9,263 nt of DNA from Gammaproteobacteria bacterium. Lineage in GTDB: Bacteria; Pseudomonadota; Gammaproteobacteria; Arenicellales; Arenicellaceae. Made by a program: the position numbers and the translations under genes. The stretch covers positions 1 through 9,263 of the forward strand of contig DNHK01000227.1 of NCBI GenBank assembly GCA_003485905.1. The letters run 5' to 3'. A model generated the notes under the pieces. It had not been told where the DNA came from. It worked only from the letters and a program-made list of their open reading frames with translations, and searched no databases. This document shows positions 1-7,103 of this stretch, piece after piece (the stretch's first letter is position 1; each line of letters starts with the position of its first letter).

Positions 1-2129
1 TTCGGCCCATACACTTGCCCCCCATCTATGAAAAGTGCAAAACGTTTATCTTTAGCGGTAGATCCAGGTATCGGAAGCAAAAGCGAAGCGTTAGTTAATA
101 TACGGCTAGCTCCACCTAATGGATTAAAATTTGAATCTCTAGGACCCAAAGAGCGAATTTCATAACCGCGTACGGATGAGACGCCCCCAGCAAAGTAGTT
201 TTTAAAGAACGGAAGGCCCTCGTCACCACCGTAGCTATCACCATAACCGAAATCGCCACTAACTTTAAAGACAAAGTCACGTATTAGCGGAACATACCAC
301 GAGGCCCTCGCATTCGCTTTGTAATACTCCAGCCCGCTACCAGGAGCGGCCACTTCCAAATTCAACGATAGGCTTAAACCTCTAGTCGCGTACAGCAAGC
401 TGTCTCGAGTATCGTAAGCTAGTGCAGATGTTAATTTATAAACATTATTACTCGGGTTGGCATCAATAAAGTCAACTATTTCAGGTGGTGTGAATTGAGT
501 AGACTCAAGGTCGATCTTATCGTACGAAACTCCTGCCGAAAACGACATAAACTCACTCAAAGGAAATAAATAATTCACACCGCCACCAAGCGTTTGAGTG
601 ATATACGCGGCAGTCTGCGCTGCAAACGAATCTATGCGTTGATAAACAAGGTTAAACCCACGAGATATGCCACTATCTGTCGCATAGGGGTTTGTATATT
701 GCACATTGACCGATTGAATGATTGAAGATCGATCGGCTCCAAGGCTTAGCTGTTTACCCGAACCGAACAAATTCGCTTGGGTTACACTCGATTGCAGCAG
801 TATGCCGTCACCATCCGAAAACCCAACACCTACTAGAAAACTCCCGGTACTTCGCTCGGTTAAGCTAACAATCAGATCGACTTGATCTGTGCTGCCGGGC
901 ACTGGCTCATTGTCAATTTCAACCACGTCAAAAAAGCCAAGACGCTGTAAGCGAATTTTTGATCGCTGCACCAAGGCTGGAGAATACCAACCACCTTCCA
1001 ACTGGCGCAGCTCACGCCTAATAACCTCATCACGAGTCGTATTATTTCCAATAATTTCAATACGACGTACATAGACACGTCGCCCGGGATTGACGTTAAT
1101 GGTAAACGAGACGGTATTACTGTCCTCATCAATTTCGGGCACGGGATTTATTTCAGCAAAAGAATACCCCTCCGCGGCCAAACGAGTTGTTAATAGTTCA
1201 ACCGTACCGTCTACGAGCGCCCGCGAGTAGAGTTCTCCAGGAGCAATATAAACCAGCGGTAGCAATTCCTCTTCGGGAACAATCAACCGCCCTGTAAGTT
1301 TAAATTGGGAAATTCGGTACTGCTCTCCTTCTACAACATTTATGGTCAAATAAATGTTTTCACGGTCCGGTGTTATCGATACTTGCGTTGAATCGATACG
1401 AAAATTCAAAAAACCCTGGTCTTGATAAAAACTTGTTAGAGTCTCAAGGTCGGACGATACAGTTTCCTTTGAATACTGATTCTTTTTAGAGAAGAAATTA
1501 AGCAGTGAAGAAGTCTTTGATTCAAACTCATCCAATAACTCTTTATCGCTAAAGCTCTCGTTCCCAACAATCGAAATCTTTTTAATCGTCGCGGTATCGC
1601 CTTCGCGTACATTTATTTTGACCGCAACACGATTACGCGCCAAATCCTGAACATCGGTTTCCACCTCTGCTGCATATTTCCCACGAGATAGATATTGATT
1701 TTTAAGTTCCTGTACAACCTGGTCAAGCACGGTAGGGTTAAACACCCTTCCTTCAATGAACTCAGCTTGGCTCATAGCGTCCCTTAACGCATCATCCTCG
1801 ATACCTTTATTACCAGTAAATTCGATCGAGAAAATAGTTGGAAACTCGTCAACTTGCACAACTAGTGTTCGACCCGCCCTAGACAACCTTACATCCCTAA
1901 AAAAACCAGTTTGAAACAAAGCCCGAATAGACTCTGCTGAAGCAGCCTCTTCGAATTCGTCACCGACTTTTACCGGCAAATAGTTAAATACAGTACCGGC
2001 AGATATGCGCTGCAACCCCTCGACGCGTATATCAGAAATAACAAACGATTCGATAGTTTGAGCCTGCACACTTGTTACGGCCATGCATAATAAGAAAACC
2101 GCATTACGTACTAATTTTTTACACGGCAT
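1..2129 (-). CDS. bamA: Outer membrane protein assembly factor BamA (3' truncated by window edge)
   Basis: BamA is the central subunit of the BAM complex, which folds and inserts beta-barrel proteins into the outer membrane. Reading the minus strand from the ATG at 2129 gives 709 uninterrupted codons to the window edge. Residues 1-23 look like a signal peptide (KK start, hydrophobic core, cleavage after VQA). About 24-424 fits five POTRA domains; the last starts near residue 348 with GRRVYVRRIEI. The barrel starts near 428. The barrel signature VRGY is at 653-656, almost the same position as VRGF (660-663) in E. coli BamA. Roughly 80-100 C-terminal residues, including the final barrel strands, are missing only because the window ends. 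Loop 6 after VRGY is short and has no cysteine pair, unlike E. coli. A GGAG Shine-Dalgarno (2135-2138) lies 5 nt upstream. The upstream ATG at 2133 is out of frame and stops after four codons. The gene follows rseP as in other Gammaproteobacteria. Confidence 0.97.
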   Translation of the reverse strand, partial: MPCKKLVRNAVFLLCMAVTSVQAQTIESFVISDIRVEGLQRISAGTVFNYLPVKVGDEFEEAASAESIRALFQTGFFRDVRLSRAGRTLVVQVDEFPTIFSIEFTGNKGIEDDALRDAMSQAEFIEGRVFNPTVLDQVVQELKNQYLSRGKYAAEVETDVQDLARNRVAVKINVREGDTATIKKISIVGNESFSDKELLDEFESKTSSLLNFFSKKNQYSKETVSSDLETLTSFYQDQGFLNFRIDSTQVSITPDRENIYLTINVVEGEQYRISQFKLTGRLIVPEEELLPLVYIAPGELYSRALVDGTVELLTTRLAAEGYSFAEINPVPEIDEDSNTVSFTINVNPGRRVYVRRIEIIGNNTTRDEVIRRELRQLEGGWYSPALVQRSKIRLQRLGFFDVVEIDNEPVPGSTDQVDLIVSLTERSTGSFLVGVGFSDGDGILLQSSVTQANLFGSGKQLSLGADRSSIIQSVNVQYTNPYATDSGISRGFNLVYQRIDSFAAQTAAYITQTLGGGVNYLFPLSEFMSFSAGVSYDKIDLESTQFTPPEIVDFIDANPSNNVYKLTSALAYDTRDSLLYATRGLSLSLNLEVAAPGSGLEYYKANARASWYVPLIRDFVFKVSGDFGYGDSYGGDEGLPFFKNYFAGGVSSVRGYEIRSLGPRDSNFNPLGGASRILTNASLLLPIPGSTAKDKRFALFIDGGQVYGP

Positions 2130-2157
2130 ACATTCTCCAACCAAGTAATTCACTCAT
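2119..2157 (-). CDS. Candidate 12-codon upstream ORF overlapping the bamA start
   Basis: The peptide would be MSELLGWRMYAV, with its TAA at 2119-2121 lying inside bamA codons 3-4 in a different frame. It has the better Shine-Dalgarno of the junction: AGGAG (2163-2167) with 5 nt to its ATG. Its reading covers the bamA ribosome binding site and start codon, so it could be a leader peptide that couples bamA translation to upstream ribosomes. I do not recognise the peptide, and an ORF this short can occur by chance. The strength of the binding site is the only reason to list it. Confidence 0.3.
   Translation of the reverse strand: MSELLGWRMYAV
2135..2138 (-). promoter_or_regulatory. Shine-Dalgarno of bamA
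   Basis: The mRNA reads GGAG, then 5 nt, then the bamA ATG at 2129. It fixes the start, since the frame is followed directly by a signal peptide. This site lies inside the mini-ORF at 2119-2157, so a ribosome translating that mini-ORF would pass over it. Confidence 0.7.
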
Positions 2158-2178
2158 AAGATCTCCTGAGCCGTGAAT
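2148..2178 (-). promoter_or_regulatory. Possible hairpin enclosing the mini-ORF Shine-Dalgarno before bamA
   Basis: In the mRNA, ATTCAC near 2178 can pair with GTGAAT ending at 2148. After a 3-nt bulge (GGC), TCA pairs with TGA, giving nine pairs around a 10-nt loop. The AGGAG at 2163-2167 lies at the edge of the stem and in the loop, and the ATG at 2157-2155 overlaps the inner stem. It could modulate initiation of the mini-ORF. The bulge makes it only moderately stable. It has no U-tract, so it is not a terminator. Confidence 0.3.
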
Positions 2179-2214
2179 AGTTAGTAAATCCCTTAAACAA
2201 AACATTCACAAACC

Positions 2215-3579
2215 CTACCCAATCAACCGAAATATATCATTATAAAAAGCTAGGCACATTAACCCAAGCAACAGCACTAATCCAAATTGCTGCCCTACGG
2301 CCATTACACGCTCGGACACCGGCTTGCGCGTAATCGCCTCGCCAATATAAAACAGCAAATGCCCACCATCTAACATCGGTATTGGCAGTAAATTCAATAC
2401 ACCCAAGCTTATACTAATAATTGCCAAAAACGATATAAACGGCTGCAACCCAATTTGTGCTGTTTGCCCTGCGTACTGCGCGATCGTAATCGGACCACTT
2501 ATATTTTTTGGCGACACTTCGAGCACAAGCATTTTACCGAGCATACGCAGCGTTAACACAGACATCAGCCATGTTTCGTCTATACCGTTTAACACTGCCA
2601 TTGGAAGGTTGTCACGTGCTAATACGCGTCGGTTCTCTGGAATATCTACAAACTCAGGCGCAACCCCGACCCGGCCGAACATACGACCACCCTCTGTAAT
2701 CGTCTCTGGGGTGACATTTAATTCGAGCTGCACATCGTCGCGCTCGACCAGGATTCTCAATTCATCTCCTGGACGATCAATCACCGCGACAACAAATTCA
2801 GCCCAATCAATGATAGTTTCACCATCGATTGATATCACTCGATCGAAAACTTGCATACCCCCCAGACTAGCGGGCGAATCTTCTACAACACGGCCTATAA
2901 CCGCCGGAATTTCTGGTCGCCAACGGGTCAGGCCTAGCGCACGGGGTAATAACCCGGGTCCAACATCGCTCGCAGGAATAGTTGACAGAGGCAAAGTTAC
3001 TTCACGTTGACGGCCGTCTAAACCGAGCACAATCAGGTGGGCGTCCTGCCCTTTTATCACTTGATTATAAAGATAAAGATCGTGTTGCCCCCAATAGCGG
3101 TAATCTCTGCCATCAACTGAAACCAACATATCGCCTTCTTCGACACCAGCTTGCGAGGCGACACTGGAAATTTCCAATTTGCCAACTTCAGGTGTAACCC
3201 CAGGGGTACCCCACATATTTAGTACCGCAAAAAGAAAAATAGCCAAGATAAAATTAGCCACAGGCCCGGCGAGAACAATTAACGATCTCTTCCAAAGGGG
3301 TTGACGATTAAATGCCTGTGGTAACTCCTCTGCTGGAACATCACCTTCATTCTCGTCAAGCATTTTGACGTAACCACCGAGCGGAATCGCTGAAATAGTG
3401 TACTCAACACCGTCCACCTCGGACACTTTTTTCCAGAGTGGTTTTCCAAAACCTATAGAAAATCGCAACACTTTGACACCAAGGGTTCGTGCGACCCAGA
3501 AATGCCCATATTCATGGATCGCCACCAATATAGCGATAGCAACTAAAAAGCCTCCTATATCGAAAAGAATATTAACCAT
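2215..3579 (-). CDS. rseP: Site-2 zinc metalloprotease RseP
   Basis: RseP is an inner-membrane intramembrane protease. In E. coli it cuts the anti-sigma factor RseA after DegS and so releases sigma-E; it also degrades remnant signal peptides. The 454 residues match the family length (450 in E. coli). The first membrane segment (about 5-21) runs into the zinc motif HEYGH at 22-26. IPLGGYVKMLDE is at 65-76. A second membrane segment is near 100-122, followed by two periplasmic PDZ domains at about 128-200 and 222-292. A third membrane segment precedes the motif NLLPIPMLDGGH, with the third zinc ligand D404 (D402 in E. coli), and a last segment spans about 430-446. All catalytic residues are present, so the protein should be active. 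It has only a weak, distant Shine-Dalgarno (GGA, 10 nt). Its ATG directly follows the stop of a 22-codon mini-ORF, which suggests coupling. Confidence 0.97.
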   Translation of the reverse strand: MVNILFDIGGFLVAIAILVAIHEYGHFWVARTLGVKVLRFSIGFGKPLWKKVSEVDGVEYTISAIPLGGYVKMLDENEGDVPAEELPQAFNRQPLWKRSLIVLAGPVANFILAIFLFAVLNMWGTPGVTPEVGKLEISSVASQAGVEEGDMLVSVDGRDYRYWGQHDLYLYNQVIKGQDAHLIVLGLDGRQREVTLPLSTIPASDVGPGLLPRALGLTRWRPEIPAVIGRVVEDSPASLGGMQVFDRVISIDGETIIDWAEFVVAVIDRPGDELRILVERDDVQLELNVTPETITEGGRMFGRVGVAPEFVDIPENRRVLARDNLPMAVLNGIDETWLMSVLTLRMLGKMLVLEVSPKNISGPITIAQYAGQTAQIGLQPFISFLAIISISLGVLNLLPIPMLDGGHLLFYIGEAITRKPVSERVMAVGQQFGLVLLLGLMCLAFYNDIFRLIG

Positions 3580-3648
3580 TTAGCTAAAATCCAACGTGAT
3601 TGCGCTTAGCAAAGTAATTAAACAATTTGAATACAATAATTGAGCCAT
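3580..3648 (-). CDS. Candidate 22-codon mini-ORF abutting the rseP start
   Basis: This fills most of the 76-nt gap between dxr and rseP. It starts with ATG at 3648, encodes a mostly hydrophobic peptide beginning MAQLLYSN, and ends with TAA at 3580-3582, directly before the rseP ATG. Its ribosome binding site is weak (AGG of the dxr 3' end, 10 nt away). Because rseP lacks a good binding site, ribosomes ending here could reinitiate on rseP. About a third of random 22-codon stretches would be open, so chance is a fair explanation. Confidence 0.2.
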   Translation of the reverse strand: MAQLLYSNCLITLLSAITLDFS

Positions 3649-3655
3649 TTTAACG

Positions 3656-4855
3656 CTACCTAGAATGCACCAAGTCTAAAGTCTGCTTGCGCACGTCATT
3701 ATCCACACGAATCAATGTTTCCACATCAATCCCGGGATTACCATTACAGTCGCCTAACACTTTGGCAATAACTTCCGGTATTTTGACAAACGATAAATTT
3801 CCCTTGAGAAATGCTTCTACGGCGATTTCATTAGCTGCATTTAGGGTAGTCGCCAATACGGGAGACTCTTCCTTGGCTACGTCTCTCGCTAACCCCAGAC
3901 ATGGCATACAGTCGAAGTCAGGTTCACGAAATGTTAAAGAACCAACTTCTGCCAAGGAAATATTTGAAACTCCGGATTCGAAGCGTTGTGGCCAAGACAT
4001 AGCGTACGCGATCGGTACTCGCATATCAGGCAAACCCATTTGCGCAACGCTTGATCCATCAATAAAATTTACTATTGCATGAACCACACTTTGAGGGTGA
4101 AGTAATACGCTAACTTTCTTCACCGGGAGTTCAAACAGGTGACATGCTTCAATAACCTCAAGCCCCTTATTCATCATAGTTGCTGAATCTACAGAGATTT
4201 TTGCTCCCATGGTCCAGTTAGGGTGAGCAATAGCCTGTTCTGGGGTGACTTCAGATAAGGTCGGCCAACGAGGCAACTCAGCGTGCCGAAAAAAAGGACC
4301 CCCAGATGCGGTAAGTACAATTTTACTGATTGACTGACCCGCTAAATCCGCACCTGCAATACATTGAAAAACTGCATTATGCTCACTGTCCACTGGTAAC
4401 AGAGTTGCACCACTTTGTTTTGCAGCTTGCTGAAATAAGTGACCTGCCATCACTAAAGGCTCCTTATTAGCAATCAAAACGCACCCTCCTAACTCGACAG
4501 CTCGAAGCGCCGAATACAAGCCTGCAGACCCGACGATAGCAGCCATCACTACATCAGGAGATAGTTCTTCAACCAATTTAGTAGCCGCTGTTACTCCCTT
4601 TAAAACTTTAGTTGCAGCAAGACCTTCCGATGCAAGCCGATTTTCCAACTCAGTAGCCGCGGCAATATTTTCTACAGCGACAAGTTCTGGTCGAAATTTC
4701 TGAACTTGTTCAAACAAAAGCTGCACATTTGAACGCGCACTTAAACCCCGAACGGAAAAATGATCGTTTTGGAGATGAGCCACCTCTAGAGTATTGCATC
4801 CAACTGATCCAGTAGAACCCAATACAGCTAAGGTACGGCGACTTACTTCATTCAT
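3656..4855 (-). CDS. dxr: 1-deoxy-D-xylulose 5-phosphate reductoisomerase
   Basis: Dxr is a cytoplasmic enzyme that converts DXP to 2-C-methyl-D-erythritol 4-phosphate with NADPH and a divalent metal. This is the first committed step of the MEP isoprenoid pathway and the target of fosmidomycin. From the chosen ATG there are 399 residues (398 in E. coli). The Rossmann NADPH loop GSTGSVG is at 13-19, ANKEPLV at about 129-135, the metal ligands D156 and E158 are in PVDSEHN, and the third ligand E233 is in MMNKGLE. The substrate-binding segment HPNWTMG is also present. A GTG start at 4891 would add 12 residues and overlap cdsA by 17 nt. I prefer the ATG because it matches the family N-terminus and follows the cdsA stop by 19 nt. 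The only candidate Shine-Dalgarno (GAGAA) sits in a hairpin. The Pro in ANKEP replaces the Ser common in E. coli-type enzymes. Confidence 0.97.
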   Translation of the reverse strand: MNEVSRRTLAVLGSTGSVGCNTLEVAHLQNDHFSVRGLSARSNVQLLFEQVQKFRPELVAVENIAAATELENRLASEGLAATKVLKGVTAATKLVEELSPDVVMAAIVGSAGLYSALRAVELGGCVLIANKEPLVMAGHLFQQAAKQSGATLLPVDSEHNAVFQCIAGADLAGQSISKIVLTASGGPFFRHAELPRWPTLSEVTPEQAIAHPNWTMGAKISVDSATMMNKGLEVIEACHLFELPVKKVSVLLHPQSVVHAIVNFIDGSSVAQMGLPDMRVPIAYAMSWPQRFESGVSNISLAEVGSLTFREPDFDCMPCLGLARDVAKEESPVLATTLNAANEIAVEAFLKGNLSFVKIPEVIAKVLGDCNGNPGIDVETLIRVDNDVRKQTLDLVHSR

Positions 4856-4866
4856 AGGCGCGTTTA

Positions 4867-4887
4867 ATTCTCGGTCAAACCGAGAAT
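4867..4887 (-). promoter_or_regulatory. Perfect hairpin spanning the cdsA stop and the dxr Shine-Dalgarno
   Basis: The mRNA has a 9-bp perfect stem with a 3-nt loop (ATTCTCGGT, TTG, ACCGAGAAT). The cdsA TGA falls in the loop and the descending arm, and GAGAA, the only purine-rich candidate Shine-Dalgarno for dxr, lies in the descending arm 12 nt from the ATG. A ribosome terminating on cdsA would melt the stem, which would couple dxr translation to cdsA. No U-run follows, so it is not an intrinsic terminator. The structure is seen directly; the function is inference. Confidence 0.5.
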
Positions 4888-5678
4888 ACACCCATATTCA
4901 AAACCAAATAAATAAATACTGGCAAACCTGCCAACACCCCATCTATTCGGTCCAACACGCCACCATGCCCTGGCAAAATACTCCCGCTATCCTTGTGTCC
5001 CCCTACTCGCTTTAACCGGCTCTCGTAAAGGTCACCAGCGATTGACACCATTGCTACTAATAAAGTCATAGGTAGCACCCAAAGAATTGGAAGAATTGGG
5101 TAAAAGTGGTGCGTCACCAAAGTAACCAATAAAACCATCGATAAACCGCCCAGCGCACCTTCAATAGTTTTTCCAGGACTGATAGCTGGGGCCAACTTAT
5201 TTCTACCGAAACGTTTGCCAAAGAAATAAGCACCGACATCCGCCATCCAAATGATAACTAGAAATCCTAGTGTCCACCACGCACCATACCACTGAGCACG
5301 CAGCCAACAAATCGTCCACCACGCACAAGTCAATACGAGAAAACCAGATAATCGTCGGAAACCGCTGGACCAGAAAAATCCATCTTGCACAAAAAACGTC
5401 ACCACATAAAAGAGCAGCCATAGGCAAAGACTGGGGATAACTACCCACCAAACTGTTGGGGTAAACCACAATAATCCCACTAGCGCGGCACAAAACAGTA
5501 GAGCCCCTAATACTCGCCTTGGTATAGAGCTAATATTTGTAAGCCGTAACCACTCATCCCAAGCGACTAGTAGAACAATTGCAACAAACAGCATCCATCC
5601 ATTGGCTGGCAAATAAAACAATGCAGCCAAAAATAAAGGTAGCATCAACAGCGCCGTAAGCACCCGCGCCTTAAGCAT
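4875..5678 (-). CDS. cdsA: Phosphatidate cytidylyltransferase (CDP-diacylglycerol synthase)
   Basis: CdsA is an inner-membrane enzyme that condenses CTP with phosphatidic acid to give CDP-diacylglycerol, the precursor of phosphatidylethanolamine, phosphatidylglycerol and cardiolipin. The 267 residues are strongly hydrophobic, Trp-rich and carry several membrane segments, starting at about 7-24 and 29-41. The family signature is complete at residues 220-246: S-x-L-K-R, then KD, then PGHGGVLDRID, which holds the catalytic and metal-binding Asp residues. The conserved SPGKTIEGALGG segment precedes it. Its ATG overlaps the end of uppS by 8 nt and has no recognisable Shine-Dalgarno, so it is probably translated by coupling to uppS. 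It ends 19 nt before dxr. Confidence 0.97.
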   Translation of the reverse strand: MLKARVLTALLMLPLFLAALFYLPANGWMLFVAIVLLVAWDEWLRLTNISSIPRRVLGALLFCAALVGLLWFTPTVWWVVIPSLCLWLLFYVVTFFVQDGFFWSSGFRRLSGFLVLTCAWWTICWLRAQWYGAWWTLGFLVIIWMADVGAYFFGKRFGRNKLAPAISPGKTIEGALGGLSMVLLVTLVTHHFYPILPILWVLPMTLLVAMVSIAGDLYESRLKRVGGHKDSGSILPGHGGVLDRIDGVLAGLPVFIYLVLNMGVFSV

Positions 5679-6453
5679 ATTTCAATTGCGCTTTTATTTG
5701 CTGGCCTGTTTGGCCGAAACGTCGCTCACGACTTTTAAACACGTCAATAGCAGCGTCAAATTCGTCAGAATTAAAATCCGGCCAGAGCACATCACTAAAG
5801 TACAGTTCGGTATATGCCAGCTGCCATAGCATAAAATTACTTATGCGGCATTCACCCCCCGTACGAATAAATAGATCCGGGTCTGGAGAATGAGAAAGGG
5901 CAAGGTTTGCAGCTAAATTCTGTTCGGTAACCTGATCGAACGGTAGACCTTCGGCAAGAGCGTTCATATACGTTTTACGCGCAGCCTCAGAAATATCCCA
6001 CTTGCCACCGTAATTAACCGCGATGTTGAGAAACATTTTATCGCATTTGGCCGTCATTGCTTCTGCAGAAGCTGCAAGGCGCTGGATACGCTTACTGAAG
6101 CGACTTAAGTCACCGACTAAATTTAGCCTAATTCCATTGTCTCTAAGTTTTTTTGCCTGTGTATCCAAAGCGGATGCAAATAACTCCATCAAAGTAGACA
6201 CTTCGGGCTCGGGACGGCTCCAATTCTCACTGCTAAATGCAAACAAAGTTAGGTGTGTAATACCATTCTTGCGGCAATAACGTATTGCTTCCTTGACCGC
6301 ATCAACACCCTTTCTATGTCCAGCTACCCGTGTTCGCGCACGCTCAATAGCCCAGCGGCCATTTCCATCCATAATTATCGCAACATGGGTTGGAACCGTG
6401 TCGGGACTCTCTTTGGAGCGGTGTTTATCTACATTTATTTTAGAAGAAGTCAT
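5671..6453 (-). CDS. uppS: (2Z,6E)-farnesyl-diphosphate-specific undecaprenyl diphosphate synthase
   Basis: UppS (also called ispU) is a cytosolic cis-prenyltransferase that adds eight isopentenyl units to farnesyl diphosphate. The product is the C55 carrier for peptidoglycan and O-antigen synthesis. The 260 residues compare with 253 in E. coli. The catalytic motif HVAIIMDGNGRWA carries D29 (D26 in E. coli). It is followed by AGH (H46), FAFSSENWSRP (71-81), NYGGKWDI (148-154) and the substrate-binding RTGGECRISNF (197-207). Position 202 is Cys (codon TGC) where E. coli has His; this position varies in the family. The ATG follows the frr stop by 16 nt and has only a weak, distant GAG as ribosome binding site. 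A 6-codon mini-ORF links frr to this start. The last 8 nt overlap cdsA. Confidence 0.97.
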   Translation of the reverse strand: MTSSKINVDKHRSKESPDTVPTHVAIIMDGNGRWAIERARTRVAGHRKGVDAVKEAIRYCRKNGITHLTLFAFSSENWSRPEPEVSTLMELFASALDTQAKKLRDNGIRLNLVGDLSRFSKRIQRLAASAEAMTAKCDKMFLNIAVNYGGKWDISEAARKTYMNALAEGLPFDQVTEQNLAANLALSHSPDPDLFIRTGGECRISNFMLWQLAYTELYFSDVLWPDFNSDEFDAAIDVFKSRERRFGQTGQQIKAQLKYA

Positions 6454-6470
6454 TTACAACAAAGACTCAT
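6450..6470 (-). other. 6-codon mini-ORF bridging frr and uppS
   Basis: The frr stop TAA shares a base with an ATG (TAATG), which opens MSLCCK. The TGA of that peptide overlaps the uppS start as ATGA. GGAAG sits 4 nt before this ATG as a possible binding site. A terminating ribosome could step from frr through this peptide to uppS. It is too short to call a gene and may be chance. Confidence 0.2.
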
Positions 6471-7027
6471 TATACTTCCATTACTTCCGCTTCTTTTTCC
6501 GCAACTATCTGATCAATTTTAGCAACGGCTTCATCCGTCAATGTTTGGACTTGCGACTGAGCTTTTTTTTCATCATCTTCATTAATTTCTTTTTCCTTTA
6601 GCAAGTCTTTTAAATGCGTATTTGCATCTCGACGAATATTTCTAATAGAAACCCTTCCGCTTTCGCCCTCATTGCGCACGACCCGCGTCATTTCTTTACG
6701 TCGCTCCTCGGTTAGAGGCGGTATCGGAATACGTATAGTTTCCCCGGCAGTCATAGGGTTTAAACCTAGATTCGATTCCATAATGGCTTTTTCGACTATA
6801 GGGATCATAGCTTTCTCCCAAGGTTGAACAGCCAATGTGCGAGAATCAGCGACAGAAACGCCTGCGGCCTGATTGAGCGGCGTAGGCGTGCCGTAATAGT
6901 CGACCATTAAATGATCCAATAAAGCTGTACTGGCGCGTCCGGTTCGAATTCTAACCAACTCTAATTTCATTGCTTCCACCGACTTACTCATTCGATTTCT
7001 AGCATCAGCAAGAATGTCATCAATCAC
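6470..7027 (-). CDS. frr: Ribosome recycling factor (RRF)
   Basis: RRF works with EF-G in the cytoplasm to split the post-termination ribosome. The 185 residues equal the E. coli length and align without gaps. Visible family blocks are IRTGRAS (27-33), YYGTPTPL (44-51), [13 protein letters not shown] (79-91), [11 protein letters not shown] (102-112) and RNIRRDAN with the conserved Arg132. The protein is two-domain: a three-helix bundle (N-terminal helix plus the C-terminal two-thirds) and a small beta domain (about 31-104). The start is GTG at 7027; the next in-frame ATG (codon 13) would remove part of the first helix. The GTG is supported by GAGG at 7035-7038 with 7-nt spacing and by alignment to the E. 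coli N-terminus. It lies 73 nt after pyrH and 16 nt before uppS. Confidence 0.98.
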   Translation of the reverse strand: MIDDILADARNRMSKSVEAMKLELVRIRTGRASTALLDHLMVDYYGTPTPLNQAAGVSVADSRTLAVQPWEKAMIPIVEKAIMESNLGLNPMTAGETIRIPIPPLTEERRKEMTRVVRNEGESGRVSIRNIRRDANTHLKDLLKEKEINEDDEKKAQSQVQTLTDEAVAKIDQIVAEKEAEVMEV

Positions 7028-7034
7028 TTTGCTA

Positions 7035-7038
7035 CCTC
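7035..7038 (-). promoter_or_regulatory. Shine-Dalgarno that fixes the GTG start of frr
   Basis: The mRNA reads GAGG, then 7 nt, then GTG at 7027. Its good spacing selects the GTG over the later in-frame ATG at codon 13. Confidence 0.75.
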
Positions 7039-7066
7039 ACAATTTCTACTAGGGTTTAACTAGTTT

Positions 7067-7103
7067 TGATTTGATACTTATTTTAATTCTGATTTGATAC
7101 TTA
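7067..7103 (-). repeat. 14-bp direct repeat duplicating the pyrH stop region
   Basis: The 14-mer TGATTTGATACTTA (plus strand) occurs at 7067-7080 and again at 7090-7103, a period of 23 bp. The right-hand copy contains the pyrH stop codon, so the mRNA carries TAAGTATCAAATCA twice. It looks like a small local duplication in the pyrH-frr gap. There is no evidence of a mobile element. Confidence 0.6.

Noticed and set aside
1..160. Missing BamA C-terminus and missing loop 6 cysteine pair as signs of a broken gene
   Set aside because: The frame is open to the window edge, so the truncation is artificial; the loop cysteines are absent in many non-enterobacterial BamA proteins.
872..1132. 86-codon minus-strand ORF inside bamA
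   Set aside because: It lies in another frame within a continuous, clearly homologous BamA reading frame; the peptide has no recognisable features.
2609..3010. 133-codon plus-strand ORF opposite rseP
   Set aside because: Antisense to a well-conserved gene, low-complexity Ser/Thr/Arg-rich product, no ribosome binding site seen.
3687..4082. 131-codon plus-strand ORF opposite dxr
   Set aside because: Antisense shadow of a full-length dxr with all motifs intact; no family resemblance.
4450..4479. Pro in the Dxr motif ANKEP instead of Ser as a sign of inactivation
   Set aside because: One substitution at a non-catalytic position; all metal ligands and the NADPH loop are intact, so activity is expected.
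4856..4891. GTG start for dxr giving 12 extra residues and overlapping cdsA by 17 nt
   Set aside because: It has no Shine-Dalgarno, and the extension goes beyond the usual family N-terminus; the ATG at 4855 fits better.
5203..5493. 96-codon minus-strand ORF inside cdsA
   Set aside because: Shadow of the Trp- and Leu-rich cdsA frame; no binding site and no recognisable domain.
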